Below are positions 1 to 12,404 of a stretch of 64,000 bases of DNA, piece by piece. This stretch comes from Neurospora crassa OR74A (Eukaryota > Ascomycota > Sordariomycetes > Sordariales > Sordariaceae). The notes beneath the pieces are model-generated. The model did no database searches and had not been told where the DNA came from. It saw only the letters and a program-made list of their open reading frames with translations. The stretch is taken from contig NC_026507.1 of assembly GCF_000182925.2 (NCBI RefSeq), positions 186,001-250,000 on the forward strand, read 5' to 3'. Positions within the stretch are counted from its first letter, which is position 1. Each line of letters begins with the position of its first letter. The position numbers and the translations under genes were made by a program.

Positions 1-289
1 ATTGAAAGTATTAATTATTATAGAAAATGTAAAAACTTTACGTAAGTCCGTATATTCAATGCCTAGTTAGCTATATATTACAGTACGGCTTTTTATCCCA
101 ATACTATAAAACTTTGTAGGTATAGATATTATACGACTATTAATATAGTAGTATAGTTTTCTTTACTCTATAGTACGTTATTTTTTTTCCTTAATTTTTT
201 CTATCCTCTATAGGTATTAATACTATAGATCCTAATTTCGATCCCTCCGTTGACCCCTAGCGTATATTGCGGGTAATAAAAGATATTAT

Positions 290-2320
290 TAGTAATAGTA
301 AAGACCCTCGAAAAGGCTAGGTTAAGGCGGTAGTACGGTTGGCGTACGAATAGAAGGATATAATATTAGTCGCAGTAATGGGCTACGGAAAAAGTATTGT
401 CCTATATATATTTTTAGCTTTATATAATAAAATTACAATATAGATTATACTGTTAATTAAGTTTGGAGAAAGTTAATATAATAATATTATTACTAAAGTG
501 CTAGATTTAAAGCTAGTATAGGTAAATAAAGATGTGACTTTAAAAGTAAGTATTCTGCCCTTTTTTACGAATCTTAAGTACCTTTATTAATTTATATATA
601 GAACTGGGATATTTGGGACTAAATTTAATGCGGCGATTATACTTATATTCTATTGAGCCCGGAACTTACGATAAGTACGAAATTTAAGGCTGTATTGCGG
701 TCCCTAGAATTCTATAAACGGATTAGTCTTTTCGCTATCGATAAATTATATTGCGTATTAGAATAGTGTGATTTTAGAAAGGAATTTTAGTACTTATATA
801 CCTTACGACCTTTATTACCGAGAAGTATTCCCTGGTTCGGTTGTATAGCTACGCTAGCCGGAATTTATAAGGATTTTATTATTAAGAAGGCCGGTTTTGA
901 TGCTAGAAACCTCGAAATTATTAGAACTTCCGTAGATAAACTAGAGATCTCTATTATTATTTAACCCCTTTTACGTAATTATTTTGGGGATTTCCGCCGT
1001 TTGCTCTTTCTTATAGAGGGTTATATATTATTAATTAGATAGGAAATACCTAAAATTATTATATATATCGATAATTGTAATAGTCTAGCGACGGTAAGAA
1101 ATATTATTATTAATTACTTATATAAATAGTATAGTTTTAGTAAGGATATAGGCTATAAAGTCGTACGGTTATATAATTCCTTAGTTCGTCTAATTAATAA
1201 GGATATTATATACTAAGATTTCGCTACTAAAGTTAGTACTGATTACTGTATATATTTGGTTACCGTCTCTTTAGGTATAGGTATGGATCTTCTTAACGTT
1301 ATTCGAGTGGTTTAGTTTGGAATGCCTTTTACTTTAAGTATCTTTAATATTTGGCAATATTTTAGAAGAGTAATACGAAAGCCGAGGGATGATAGTCTGT
1401 AGGGAAAAGTTTACTTTTTTGTACTATATTAGGCGTTTGATTATTTCGGTTTAAATAAGAAATAACTAAGAAGGCCGATATAAAGATAGTAATAGTAATA
1501 ACAGTTCCGCTAGCCGTATACGCTAAGAGTACTTAGTAGGTTTATAAATATTATTACAATAATTAATAATAATAAGAATAATAAGAGTAATAACGAGAGG
1601 AATAAAGGAGGCGAGGGACTTAGTGATGATAAGCTATTACTAAATTCTAATATAGAGTATTACTTATTGTATAAATTTACTTATAAAGTTAAATGGTCTA
1701 AGGTTGACGAGAAGGTTTGAAAAAAAACGGACCTACTTTTCTTAGAATTTTTTAATACCCCTTGCTTTCGAAAGGCTATCCTCGATTACCTTCAAGAGCC
1801 CTCCAATATAGATTTGGAATATAAGCGCCCTGTTCCTGATGGTCTTTGTTGTAACGGAGGTGGCTATACGCCGTTATTTGGGAGAATATTAGTAATATTA
1901 TTACGTAACTAGAATAAAGTATTCGATAAATTTTCGATTAGTATTTTAGCTGATATAGCCTTTAAATTTATTAATAATTGGTGTAGTAAGAAGGTATAGG
2001 AATTCGTCCCTATTAGGAGTTGTGTATTTAAGATTGTACTAGAAATATTGATACCGGTTCGGCTTTAGTATACGGTAGTTCGCCTTTTTACCGATAATAT
2101 AAATATTTGTTGTAATAAGGTGTTTCCTTTTATAGATTTGGATAGATTTAGAGAAAAGTTCCTTATTAGTTTATTACGGTAATAGGAATATAAGGATGAG
2201 TATGGCGATGCTCTTGTTGAGTTTTATTTATTATTAGTAGCCGATGTTTATAAGGACTGGGAAAAAGATTACCCTCGGCCTCCTCTACGTTAAACTTAGC
2301 CTTAGTTACGTAATAACCCT
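290..2320 (+). pseudogene. Relic of a RecQ-type DEAD/DEAH helicase gene
   Basis: One frame shows a Walker A motif (MGYGKS) beginning at 378, preceded by an upstream segment of the type usually found before RecQ motif I. Around 730-840 there are remains of the DEAD-box region. Near 830-960 the frame reads PWFGC-ATL followed by an AGFDARN-type segment and RTSVDK. Around 1150-1430 it reads like helicase C-terminal motifs V and VI (VSLGIGMD, then VVQFGMP-like and QYFRRVIRKPR-like stretches). A cysteine-containing zinc-binding-like stretch follows near 1760-1860. The order and spacing fit RecQ-family helicases, including the fungal mobile or telomere-linked kinds. The frame is interrupted many times in a RIP-like way, so it cannot be active. 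Whether it belonged to a transposon, a telomere-linked helicase or a duplicated host gene cannot be settled from this window. Limits are approximate. Confidence 0.7.
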
Positions 2321-4479
2321 TATGGCTTTCCAATTATATTGCCTGCTTATTCTGGTTTTATTGGTTTAATTGTAAATGTATTGCCTATTCGTCCTAGTCC
2401 CGGTTCTTTCTTAGCTAGTATATTGAATTGTGTTGCTATTGCTATTGTAATTGTTCTTTAAGTTTAAGTAGAAGTTCTTCTATATACCCCTTTAAGGTAT
2501 AAAGAAGAATACGAAGAATAAGTAGAATAGTAAGGCGATGATAAAGTTAAGGCTTAAGTTGAGGTGGGGATTATATGTAAGGTAGGGCTAGCCGAAATAT
2601 CCGGATTACAAATAAATCCGTTAATACTATAAGAAGGCTAGGAAGATATAAATTGCTATTTTAATAAATTTGCTAAATTATTGCTAGCGATTCTTCATTA
2701 TAATTAATTAAGTCTAGAAAGATTATATACCCCCTTTATTAATATTTTAGCATAGTTTGCTACTTAAACGGCTATATTATATAAGTATAATATATAGATA
2801 ATTGTATCCCCAATAGTAGCCCGGTTAGTTTAAGGATTACTAGTAATTAGAGGAAAGGGAAAGAAGAGGTAATTTGGGATTCTAATTTAAAGATTACCAA
2901 TTTATAAAAGATAAATATAATAAGGTAGATATTTATATATTAATATTTATTATTATTAATTTACGTATTTAAAATTTGAGTTGTATACTAAGACGCTAAG
3001 ATGGGAAGATACTTGGCAATTCAGTCTTAGACTTAGGGGTATAATACTAACTAAAGTATTATTAAATTTGACCTTTTTAACGAGAGATAAATATTATTAC
3101 ATTTAATAATCCTCTTACACTTTATATATACTTTTAAAACGCTCTAATTAGCCTATATAGTCTATTTCTAATTACCCTACTATTACCAGCCCCCCCGGGG
3201 GTGCTATGGGGATGCCCGTGGTATAGTGGTGTGGAGGATGTTCCTACTACTATTGATATAAGTATATAGAGAGTTCTTACATTTAATTCCTTACTAATAA
3301 TTAGTTTTTCTCTTTAAACGTTTAGTTATTATATTGCTAACCTCTTTTAAATCTTTCTTATTTTTAAATTTTAGTATTAATTGCGTATGTAGCCGATTTG
3401 GGGAATAGGAGATGTAAAACTACTGTAAGATGTACTATTTCTCGGTACCGTTAATAGTTACTTTGAAAAAGGGTATACTATAAGGTATTTAATTAAAGTA
3501 CGTAGAATAAGTCGAGTTGAACTCCTTTCTTTTTACTAATTTTTTACTTTTTATTTAATTTTTTACTAAAGGTACCTTAAGGTTTATAAATATTATATAT
3601 AGACTTTAAGATTTAGTTTACTATTTATCTTTAATATAAATATCTTTAATATTATTATTAAGAGTAAGATCCTATAAATCTTTTACACCCTTATTAAATA
3701 ACCGTCTACCCTCTTCGCTATAGTTAATAATACTATTTTAAGTAATATATTTAATTAATTCCGGTATATATCTTTAATTTACTATATCGATTAGGAAAGG
3801 GATAACTTTATTCTAATCTACTAGCTTCTCTATAAAATTCTATTGTTTAACGAGGTAGATATTTAGTATATTAAATACTTTAGGGTCTGACGTCCCAATT
3901 TTCCTCTTTATTATATTATCCTTATATAATTTGAGTATATAAGAAATAATATTAGTAAATAGATTATTAATAGTATAAGTACCTTTAATTGTACGTCCTT
4001 ATAATCTTTTAGCTCCTTTGTAAATAATAGTAAGGATATTAGAATTGAGGGTAAAATGTATAAAGGTAGTTTTAATATTATAGGTAGAATTCTTGTTGTG
4101 CTTAATATTAATAGTATATACCCTATTCCAGTACTCTAGTATAAGATTAATAGGCTTATACTTGCTATTAGTAGTAATTAAGTAGATTAAACTACTTTTT
4201 AAAATAGTATTCCGAAGGCTATTATCCGTAATATTTGGGTATAAAAGCTATGTAAAGTATAGTATTTTAGGGCTATAATTCTAGGACTTTCTACTATAGA
4301 AAATAACTGGTAGAATGGGAATGATATTTCGAAGGAAACTATAATCGCCTGCCCGGATTGCTTCGTAAATTAATAGAAGGATTAATACTATTTATATTAA
4401 TCTATAATAGCTTTGAAATTCAATATCGATTTTCGAAGCTAAAGTAGGTCCTAGTAGTATAGGTCTATCCCCGCTAATA

Positions 4480-6580
4480 TTAATATTAATATTAATATAA
4501 ATATCGACATTAATATTAATATTAGGGTATTCCCTAGTCTAGCCCTATATAGAGAATACTATATCCTAAATACGATCGAGCATTTACTATATAGAGGTAG
4601 TTTGTTATCCTTTATTTATATTGTTATTATTATTGTTATTAGTATTATTGGCTCCTTCCTCTTTAATTAATATCTTTATTATTGATTTTATACTATTAAT
4701 AGTCAGTTTATTGAGATTTCTATATTTAATAAGCTTAGAAATAAGAAATGCAAGAACTCTAATTTGAAACCCGTATATAATAAGGGGTATTGCTTGGTAG
4801 TACTTAATCCTTTCCTTCTTAATATTCTTTAAACGTTAGAAAAAGAAAACGTCCGAAGAGATTATTGTAGTAAAAAAGGCTGTATCCTTACCCCCGTCCT
4901 AAAAGTAACGAAACAATATTTTAAGGAAGTTAATTTTAATGTAGAAGAAAGTAGGGATAGGGAGTATCTATTTCTTTTATTCCTATTATTCGCTAGCCTC
5001 AATTTTGTAGTATTGGATACGTTTAATAAAAGAGGTAGTTTTTTAATTACTATAAATAAGGATTAACCGATGGACTAACTTATATTTATTAAATGTAAAG
5101 CAATTATTCTATAGTTCTTTATAAATGCGGTAAACGCCCTTAAGCTTGCCTTCGTCTTTATAAATAGCACTAATCTGGAGGTTTAGTAAATTTAAATATT
5201 TTACCTATTTTATAATAAGGAAAGTTGGCAATTTATTCTTCGCTATTAACCTCTTTATAGTAATATTATTGGTAATATAGCAGAATAAGGACTTTAGGGT
5301 AAAGTTTATAAGCTAATATATAGCAATATTAGTACTTGAGCGCCTTAGGAGGATATAATTTACTATTATTTTGTATATGAATTTTTTAGTTCTATTGAAT
5401 AATAATTATTGAAGAGGGCTATATAATTCTAGGTATAATACTAGACTGGCCGTTATAAGGTTAATTATTTAGTCCTACTTCCCTTCTGTTAATTTACGAA
5501 TAGTATTTTTATAATTGAAATTGTTATATATAATAATACTATTAGGATTATAAGCTGTTCGTTTGAAGTTGCGCTTTACTTAGTTTATTATACTATTAAG
5601 CAATTAGTTAAAAGTAGTATATAACGAGATAATACCTATGTTAGATAATGTCTATATAGCTCTTTTAAATGTGTTGGTTGTAAGTAAATAAAGATTAAGA
5701 ATGTAACGAAGGAAAGTACTCTTCTTTTTAGTAAATTCAAATATAAGAATACTAGCAATTAAAATAATACGGCCGTAGTGTTATTCGTCGATGCTAGCTT
5801 ACGTGACGGTACTGATCGTTTTAAATTAAATATACAAAAGTATATTAATATCTTCGAGTAATTGTGCGTATAGATATATTATTTACTTAGTTAACTATAA
5901 ACTGTGAAATTAGTTATACTAGATTTAGAGTTGTAGATTTAAGGGAAGGTTAGGTTTGTTTGAGAGTATTTTTTAATTAAGACGAACTATTTAATTTAGT
6001 AATCGTTGCTAGTTCTTTACTTTAGTAAATATTCTTAATTTTAAATTATTTGAAAGATGGTTCCTTTGTAAGAAGAGCGTTTATCTTTTTGCGTAATGTT
6101 AAAATATTGTAGTTTAGTCCGTTAGGTATATTAGTCTGAACGGTAAGGTTATTTCTCCTAAAAGTTTTATTTATATTGTTGTTTTCGTTGAATAAATTAG
6201 TAAAATCCGTACCTCTACGACTAGCTCTTAGCTATTCGACTATAAATATTTTAATATTAAAGTACTTTAGTTTAACAATTTTCTTTTTCCGTACTACTTT
6301 TCTTATACGTTTGGCGTATTTCGAGTGGAGATGCGATTAGAGTTTGAGGGTCTCCGTAATAATCTTATAATTATCTTCCTCTATAAATATATTATTTCGC
6401 TCTAGCTCGGCTTCTTCGAATTTTTTAAATTCCTCGTCTATATTTTACTCTAGCTATTATACTTAATATAGATATTCTAATTTATTTACGAATATTTCTT
6501 ATATGTAATCCGGAAGGTCGGTATTATTACTAGCGAAAGGATTAGAAGTTAAGCGAGAAGTTATAATTGAAGATGGACGA
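4480..6580 (-). pseudogene. Unidentified RIP-mutated coding relic on the minus strand
   Basis: Read on the minus strand, roughly 6580 to 5900 and again about 5400 to 4500, this stretch keeps long frames with protein-like composition. It has Lys/Glu-rich helical runs near 6450-6280 and an Asn-rich tract near 4620-4650. The interruptions are almost all TAA or TAG, as expected from RIP acting on Gln and Trp codons. I do not recognise a family. It lies tail-to-tail with the RecQ-like relic, separated by about 2 kb, so both could be parts of one mobile element; that is inference from proximity and shared decay. Limits are approximate. Confidence 0.4.
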
Positions 6581-6850
6581 TGATGTCCTTGTCCTTATCC
6601 TTATTCTTATTATTATACTTCGGAGCAATTCCGTTAATACTGAAGAAATGGATGCGTAGGTAGATTACGGATAGATTACGTATCCGATATATCGTTTTAC
6701 GAATTGTCTTTTATATTAGCAATAATAAAATTGATATTATTAGTTAGTACTTGTTTATACGACTATAAATTTACTAGAATTATTGTGATGCGACGTATTA
6801 TAGTGGATTTATGGTATTAACGTTGATATTTTGGTAGGATGGTCACCATC

Positions 6851-7313
6851 TACGCGACTGGAATCGAATTGTACACTCAGACCTCCTTAAGCGGAGGGCC
6901 AGAATATTACCCAGTTTGGAAAAAAATATCAATTTATCGATAAAATGCCAAAAATGTGGTATTCGTTATAGGTCCGTGCACGCCCGGGAGCTCAAGGTGG
7001 GTCTGAGCGCTGAGATAACCCGGCCCCACGTCTATGATGCACAGAGTCCCACTGCACTGCACATTGTGCCTGCTTCAGTTGATTTCAATGTTCACTTGTT
7101 AGTTCACCCGCTGTCGCCAAACACAAAGCTTAACACTCCAACATCACCACTTACCCACACTCGACATCGCAACATTGAATTGTATTGTTTACCTCTTCAT
7201 CTATCTCTTCTTCTTCGTGTCATTTTCTACCTATTTGCCATTTCCCTTCCAATTTTGCTGCCATCTGTCTGTAACAAACATACAGTAGGTAGTAACCTAC
7301 TCAACAGGGCACC
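6851..7313 (+). other. SKI3 upstream region
   Basis: Composition returns to normal GC here, between the RIP block and SKI3. From about 7030 the strand becomes C/T-rich, as is common in 5' leaders of filamentous ascomycetes, so the transcription start is probably between 7050 and 7280. No TATA-like box or known operator is obvious. An open frame crossing 6916-7731 overlaps the SKI3 start and looks like chance. Confidence 0.4.
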
Positions 7314-10300
7314 ATGTCCACCAAACAGCTCGTCAAGGCGGCTGCCGAGGCCATCAAGAAGCAGCAGTGGGACGACGCCATCGAGGGCGCAAAGAACATC
7401 ATCGACAAGGACAGCAAGAGCTACCAGGGACACATCCTCCTGGCCTTTGCTCTCGACAAGAAGGGGCGGCTCGAAGAAGCAGAGAACACATACCTCGCCG
7501 CCACCAGACTCAAGCCAGAAGAAAAGGAAGCGTGGCAGGGCCTCGTCAAGCTCTACCCAAACCTCGACACCTCCAAAAAGTTCAAGCAGCACCAGCATGC
7601 CGTCCTCAAGCTCGCCGAGATCTTCCGAGACGCGAACGACCTCCAGAAATGCTACGAAACCGTCGACAGTTTCATCACCTACGCCCGCAACAAGGCCGAG
7701 TCATACCAATACGTCGACGCCCTCGACCTAATATTGCCCGGATCTCCCATCTACGACGCCATCGAGGGCCGCTTCGGTCATGTATGGAGGACATACGAGA
7801 CACAGGCCAAGCTGGTCGAGCAAAACGAGAAGAAGCGCATCAACACCCTGATCGGCGAGAGGAGGACGCGCATCGGCGCAAGAATCAACGAGGTCACCCT
7901 GGAGGTCAAGCGAGAGGTCTACAGACAGAGCAGGCTGAGCTACACCTACGCCCAGCTCATCAACTGGACCAACGACGACGAAGTGCGCCGCATGTATGAG
8001 GAGAAGCTGATCCAATACTGCCACGACCGTCTGATGGCCTGGCCTCCAGGAGAGGAAAAGGAGCAAGAACTGGCTAATGTCCTGAAGCTCGCCAACGACA
8101 TGGTCATCATCAAGCACCCCTACAAGCTGGCCTGGGATATCGCCATCAACTGGCAGGACCACAAGGAGATCAAGGAGTGGGATGTCACGGTGCTCAGACA
8201 GTACTGCACTTTCTTCCCTGATAGTGATCTCAACAGGGTGGTCATGGGCTTCTTGACCAGCAGCGTCTCTCCCTTCCCACAGGAGAAGCAGGAACAGACG
8301 ACAGAGGATGCGGCGGCCAAGAGTGAGGGCAGCACGGAAGAGAGCGAGGACGACGAGGATGGAGGCGCGGCCACCATCTATGCTCCCATCACCGAGGAAG
8401 ACCGTCTTCTTATGATGACAGAGGGTATCAGCGGTGCCGAGTCACTGTTGGCGTTCAGACTGATGGGCGAATACTACCAGCATCTGGAAGAATGGGAGAG
8501 CAATGTCGAGCTGATGCGCAAGGCGTTGACGTTCCTAAAAGAGGAGCGGGCCAAGACGGGACTGGATTTCCGCTTTACCGAGGACGCCTTTTCCTTGTAT
8601 CTCGGCACGGCTTTGGTCTTTTACCAGACTCCCCGTAACCACCAGGAAGCCAAGGCTCTTTTCGATGCGGTACTCACTCACGACCCTACCTCCACCCCTG
8701 CCATGATTGGTGTCGGTCTAATCTACGAGGAGGAGGAGGAGTACGATGAAGCCATTGACTTCCTTGAGCGGGCTTTGAAGCGTGATCCCAATAATATCCG
8801 GGTTAGGACCGAGGCTGCTTGGGTCAAAGCACTCAAAGGAGACTTTGACATGGCCAGAGCCGAGCTGGAGGCCTGCATTCCCATTCTTTCCAAAAAGGGT
8901 CAGTCGAAGGAACTCCTATCACAAACTCAGTACCGCCTTGGTTACTGCATCTGGAACATCGACACCTCCAAGGCTGCCCGAAAGGACAGGTCTGGAGCTT
9001 ATGCCTTGTTCCTGGAGTCACTCAAGAACAACCTCAACTATGCCCCGGCTTACACCATCCTCGGTATCTACTACGCCGACTACGCCAAGGACAAGAAGAG
9101 AGCGCGCAGATGCTTCCAAAAGGCAGTGGAGCTTTCGCCATCTGAGGTCGAGTCTGCTGAGCGGCTAGCTAGATCCTTTGCCGATGACGGAGACTGGGAC
9201 CGCGTCGAGCTCGTTGCCCAAAGAGTCGTCGACTCTGGCAAAGTCAAACCCCCACCTGGATCCAAGCGCAAGGGTATAAGCTGGCCTTTCGCCGCTCTCG
9301 GTGTGGCCGAGCTCAACAAGCAAGAGTTCCACAAGGCCATTGTGTCCTTCCAGTCGGCTTTGCGTATTTCTCCCAATGATTACCATTCCTGGGTGGGTTT
9401 GGGTGAGGCATACCACAGCTCTGGTCGCTACATTGCCGCCACCAAGGCCATCCTGAACGCCCAGAAGCTAGAGGAATCTTCTGAAGCGAACCTCACCGGA
9501 GAGACGTGGTTCACAAAGTTCATCCTAGCCGACATTAAGCGCGAGCTGGGTGACTTTGATGAGTCCATCGAGTTGTATCAACGTGTCATCCAGGAGCGGC
9601 CGGACGAAGAAGGCGTCGCCACTGCCCTGATGCAGACACTCGTCGACAACGCGTTTGACAGTCTGAACAAGGGATTCTTTGGCAAGGCTGCCGGTCTGGC
9701 CACCGAGACACTCACCTTTGCCACCAAGGCTCCTGATGCCATCAAGGACACCTTCAACTACTGGAAGGCCATCGGTGACGCTTGCTCCTTGTTCTCCAAC
9801 ATCCAAGGCCGCATCTCCGAGTTTCCGGCTGAAACCGTTTCCTCGCTCCTGGGAACCGACGAGGACTTCCCCGCCTACCAGATCCTCAAGGACATTGACA
9901 ACGTCGGTACTGGCATCGTCTCCACCGACGGCGTTTTCCCCGAGAACGAGACTGTGGGCGTAGACTTGACCAAAGCCCTCCAGGCCACCCTTCTTGCCCA
10001 CAAGCGCTCCATCCATATCGCTAGCAACGATATCCACGCGCAGTCCGTGGCTTACTACAACCTCGGCTGGGCCGAATACCGCGCTCACGCCTGTCTGCCT
10101 CCGGACATCCGTAAGAACAGCCACAAGAAGCCCACCAACTATATCAAGGCCGCCATGGCCTGCTTCAAGCGCGCCATCGAGCTGGAGGCTGGCAACTCCG
10201 AGTTCTGGAACGCTTTGGGTGTCGTAACCTCTGAAGTCAACCCAGCCGTAGCTCAGCATGCCTTCTGCCGCTCGCTCTTCCTGAATGAACGTGGCGCCCA

Positions 10301-11648
10301 CGTCTGGGCCAACCTGGCTACTTTGGCGTTGGCACAGGGCGATCTTGCGCTCGCCAATGAAGCATTCACACGGTCCCAGTCGACGGACCCGGATTACTCG
10401 CTTGCTTGGCTGGGGCAGGGTGTTGTGGCACTGTTGACAGGGAACGAAAAGGATGCGAGGGGTTTGTTTACGCACGCCATGGAGATCTCGGGCGATACCT
10501 CACGGGTCATCAGCCAGAGATACGCAGTCTCCATGTTCGATCACATCCTTTCCTTCTCATCCTCCGAGTCTCTCCCCACCACGTCCCTAATCCAACCCAT
10601 CTTCGCCCTCACCCAATTGCAATCCCTTCACTCCTCTGCTTCGTCCTCTACCGACCTGGCCTATAACCACCTCCTCGCTCTCTTCCTCGAGCGCACTGGC
10701 GAGACTCCGAGAGCTATCTCCATCCTCGACTCCCTCTCCACCACTCTCGAGCAAGAGTACGAAACCACCGAGTCGCCTCTAGCCCTCAAACACTTCGCCA
10801 TCGTCAAATCCGATCTCGCCCGCCTTCAGCTGTCCGCTCGTCTCTTCAACGAAGCAATCGATTCCGCCGACCTGGCACTCCAACTATCCTCCGACGAGTC
10901 CGCCGACGAACTAACAGCCGAAGAACGCCGCAAGCTGCGTCTCTCTGCGCACGTCACACTAGGTCTAGCGCACTACTACTCCCACGACATTACCGCCGCA
11001 GTCACCGCCTTCGACCAGGCCCTCTCCGAGTCCAACACCAACCCTGACGTCGCCTGCCTGCTGGCGCAAATCCTCTGGGCCACGGGTCAAGAAGACGCTC
11101 GCGAACGCGGTCGGGATCTCTTGTTTGGCGTGATTGCGGACTCGGAGGAAAGAAAGGAACAGCATGTCCAGTCCGTTTTGCTGCTAGGCGTTATTGCCCT
11201 GCTGGACAATGACGCAGAGTCAATGGATGCCGTGGTGTCTGAACTCCAATCTCTCCGCTCTAGTGACGAGGGGATTAGCCCGGAGCAGCAGGCGCAGTTG
11301 GGTGAAGTTTTGAGGGCGATCCTCACTGCGATGGGGTCAGGAGAGGCCCAGCCCATGACGGATGTCATGTTGCATCCGTTCTTGCCACATGGTTGGTCGA
11401 GGGTTGCGCAGTTGGCTGCCCAGCACGGAGGAGAGGAGGAGGCAGAGGGAGCGAGTGAGATGGCGCTGAGAGTAGCGAGGAAGGGAGTGCCGCCTAGGGG
11501 AGAACTGAGTCCGGAGGATCTGGCGAGGGCGTATGCGGGCACGGGAAGGCCGGCGGATGCGCAGGTGGGCTGCGTGGTTGCGCCTTGGGAGCGGAGGGGG
11601 TGGGAGAGTTTGGGGGATGCGGTCACGGCTGTTGCGGCGAAGCAGTAG
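7314..11648 (+). CDS. SKI3: Superkiller protein 3 (Ski3/TTC37), TPR scaffold of the Ski complex
   Basis: Intronless gene for 1444 residues, close to the length of budding-yeast Ski3 (about 1430). The Ski complex (Ski2 helicase, Ski3, Ski8) feeds mRNA to the cytoplasmic exosome for 3'-5' decay and acts on stalled ribosomes. The protein is built of tetratricopeptide repeats almost throughout. The N-terminus (KAAAEAIKKQQWDDAIEGAK, then SYQGHILLAFALDKKGRLEEAE) is the typical Ski3 opening TPR pair. Further TPRs are clear around residues 450-520, 590-640 and 690-740 (WVGLGEAYHSSGRY), and there are more in the C-terminal half. An acidic linker lies near residues 330-350. The ATG at 7314 follows a CACC-type context and no upstream in-frame ATG extends the family match. 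The 3' end is Ala/Gly/Glu-rich. Confidence 0.92.
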   Translation: MSTKQLVKAAAEAIKKQQWDDAIEGAKNIIDKDSKSYQGHILLAFALDKKGRLEEAENTYLAATRLKPEEKEAWQGLVKLYPNLDTSKKFKQHQHAVLKLAEIFRDANDLQKCYETVDSFITYARNKAESYQYVDALDLILPGSPIYDAIEGRFGHVWRTYETQAKLVEQNEKKRINTLIGERRTRIGARINEVTLEVKREVYRQSRLSYTYAQLINWTNDDEVRRMYEEKLIQYCHDRLMAWPPGEEKEQELANVLKLANDMVIIKHPYKLAWDIAINWQDHKEIKEWDVTVLRQYCTFFPDSDLNRVVMGFLTSSVSPFPQEKQEQTTEDAAAKSEGSTEESEDDEDGGAATIYAPITEEDRLLMMTEGISGAESLLAFRLMGEYYQHLEEWESNVELMRKALTFLKEERAKTGLDFRFTEDAFSLYLGTALVFYQTPRNHQEAKALFDAVLTHDPTSTPAMIGVGLIYEEEEEYDEAIDFLERALKRDPNNIRVRTEAAWVKALKGDFDMARAELEACIPILSKKGQSKELLSQTQYRLGYCIWNIDTSKAARKDRSGAYALFLESLKNNLNYAPAYTILGIYYADYAKDKKRARRCFQKAVELSPSEVESAERLARSFADDGDWDRVELVAQRVVDSGKVKPPPGSKRKGISWPFAALGVAELNKQEFHKAIVSFQSALRISPNDYHSWVGLGEAYHSSGRYIAATKAILNAQKLEESSEANLTGETWFTKFILADIKRELGDFDESIELYQRVIQERPDEEGVATALMQTLVDNAFDSLNKGFFGKAAGLATETLTFATKAPDAIKDTFNYWKAIGDACSLFSNIQGRISEFPAETVSSLLGTDEDFPAYQILKDIDNVGTGIVSTDGVFPENETVGVDLTKALQATLLAHKRSIHIASNDIHAQSVAYYNLGWAEYRAHACLPPDIRKNSHKKPTNYIKAAMACFKRAIELEAGNSEFWNALGVVTSEVNPAVAQHAFCRSLFLNERGAHVWANLATLALAQGDLALANEAFTRSQSTDPDYSLAWLGQGVVALLTGNEKDARGLFTHAMEISGDTSRVISQRYAVSMFDHILSFSSSESLPTTSLIQPIFALTQLQSLHSSASSSTDLAYNHLLALFLERTGETPRAISILDSLSTTLEQEYETTESPLALKHFAIVKSDLARLQLSARLFNEAIDSADLALQLSSDESADELTAEERRKLRLSAHVTLGLAHYYSHDITAAVTAFDQALSESNTNPDVACLLAQILWATGQEDARERGRDLLFGVIADSEERKEQHVQSVLLLGVIALLDNDAESMDAVVSELQSLRSSDEGISPEQQAQLGEVLRAILTAMGSGEAQPMTDVMLHPFLPHGWSRVAQLAAQHGGEEEAEGASEMALRVARKGVPPRGELSPEDLARAYAGTGRPADAQVGCVVAPWERRGWESLGDAVTAVAAKQ

Positions 11649-12330
11649 AAGTGTGGTGGGAATGCCTATTCCCCTTGCTTCCACCCCTTCCGCCGCCGCC
11701 GCCGCCGCCGTTGACACCGGCCCTCCTCAACAGGATGTTTCCTTGATAGCGTAGTGTAGCAGTTCTGGTATCTATGTTAAATACCTTCAGGTATAGCTAT
11801 AGGGTCAAGGTATCGTCAGAGGTAGAGACATGCAGCGTAGGTGTTTTGGACCCGAGGCCATTGGGGTCTTTGGGGTACCCGATTTTAGCAACTGTTAAAT
11901 TTGTTATATATCTATAACCCATCTGCCTTCCTCGTCCACTACTTGGCCTGTGTTCTTTCTCTTTCTTCAAATTGTTATGCTTCCATGACATGACATGACC
12001 TTTGTCTTCTACCTATCCCTATGCGCGTCCATGCTCTTCCCTTGTCTCTTCTCTTCCCAGAGTCAAGAGGGCTTAGCAGAGCTGCCCTTTTGTGATTTAC
12101 ATCGTGTCCAGTCCAGTGGAACCCCGTAGCCAAGGGAAACCCGCAATGCGCACGGAAGGGAAGATAGAGGCAAGCATCGCAAAAAGAAAGCAAAAATAGA
12201 AAGCGAGAGAAAAAAAAAAAAAAAAAAAAAATAAGGCGTTGGATGTCGGAGAAGAGAAAAGCAGAGATCCATACTAGGTAGGTGCCGAGGGAATCGGAAA
12301 ACGAAAATGCAAGAAAAAAAGAAATTGTGA
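11649..12330. other. SKI3 3' flank
   Basis: No gene is supported here. It should hold the SKI3 3' UTR and the 3' flank of the minus-strand tRNA-Val. A GCC/GCCG trinucleotide run lies at about 11690-11710 and a poly-A tract of some 22 bases at about 12210-12231. Small open frames on both strands show no protein-like composition. Confidence 0.4.
12311..12320 (-). terminator. Pol III T-run terminator of tRNA-Val
   Basis: Seven consecutive T on the minus strand begin about ten bases after the tRNA 3' end, the usual RNA polymerase III stop signal. Confidence 0.6.
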
Positions 12331-12404
12331 TGATCCGACCCAGGCTCGATCTGGGGACCTTCAGTGTGTTAGACTGACGTGATAACCAACTACACCATCG
12401 GACC
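12331..12404 (-). tRNA. tRNA-Val (anticodon AAC)
   Basis: On the minus strand the 74 nt fold into a full cloverleaf. The acceptor arms GGTCCGA and TCGGATC pair with one G-U, followed by discriminator A. The D-arm is GTGTAGTTGGTTATCAC. The anticodon stem TCAGT/ACTGA closes the loop CTAACAC, giving anticodon AAC (Val). The T-arm is CCCAG-ATCGAGC-CTGGG. There is no intron and no encoded CCA. Internal A and B boxes for RNA polymerase III are present, and a run of seven T on the transcribed strand (12314-12320) just downstream can act as terminator. Confidence 0.93.

Larger units (their letters stand above)
1..6850. repeat. RIP-mutated AT-rich repeat block
   Basis: The whole stretch is very rich in TpA and poor in CpA and TpG, while CpG survives. 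That is the pattern left by repeat-induced point mutation in ascomycetes, which turns CpA into TpA on both strands of duplicated DNA. Open frames are broken mainly by TAA and TAG, as expected when Gln and Trp codons are hit. The composition changes abruptly near 6840, where normal GC content resumes about 470 bases before SKI3. The block runs off the left edge of the window, so its far end and any terminal repeats are not seen. It holds at least two relic coding regions, described separately, and should be silent heterochromatin by analogy with other RIP-mutated repeats. Confidence 0.9.
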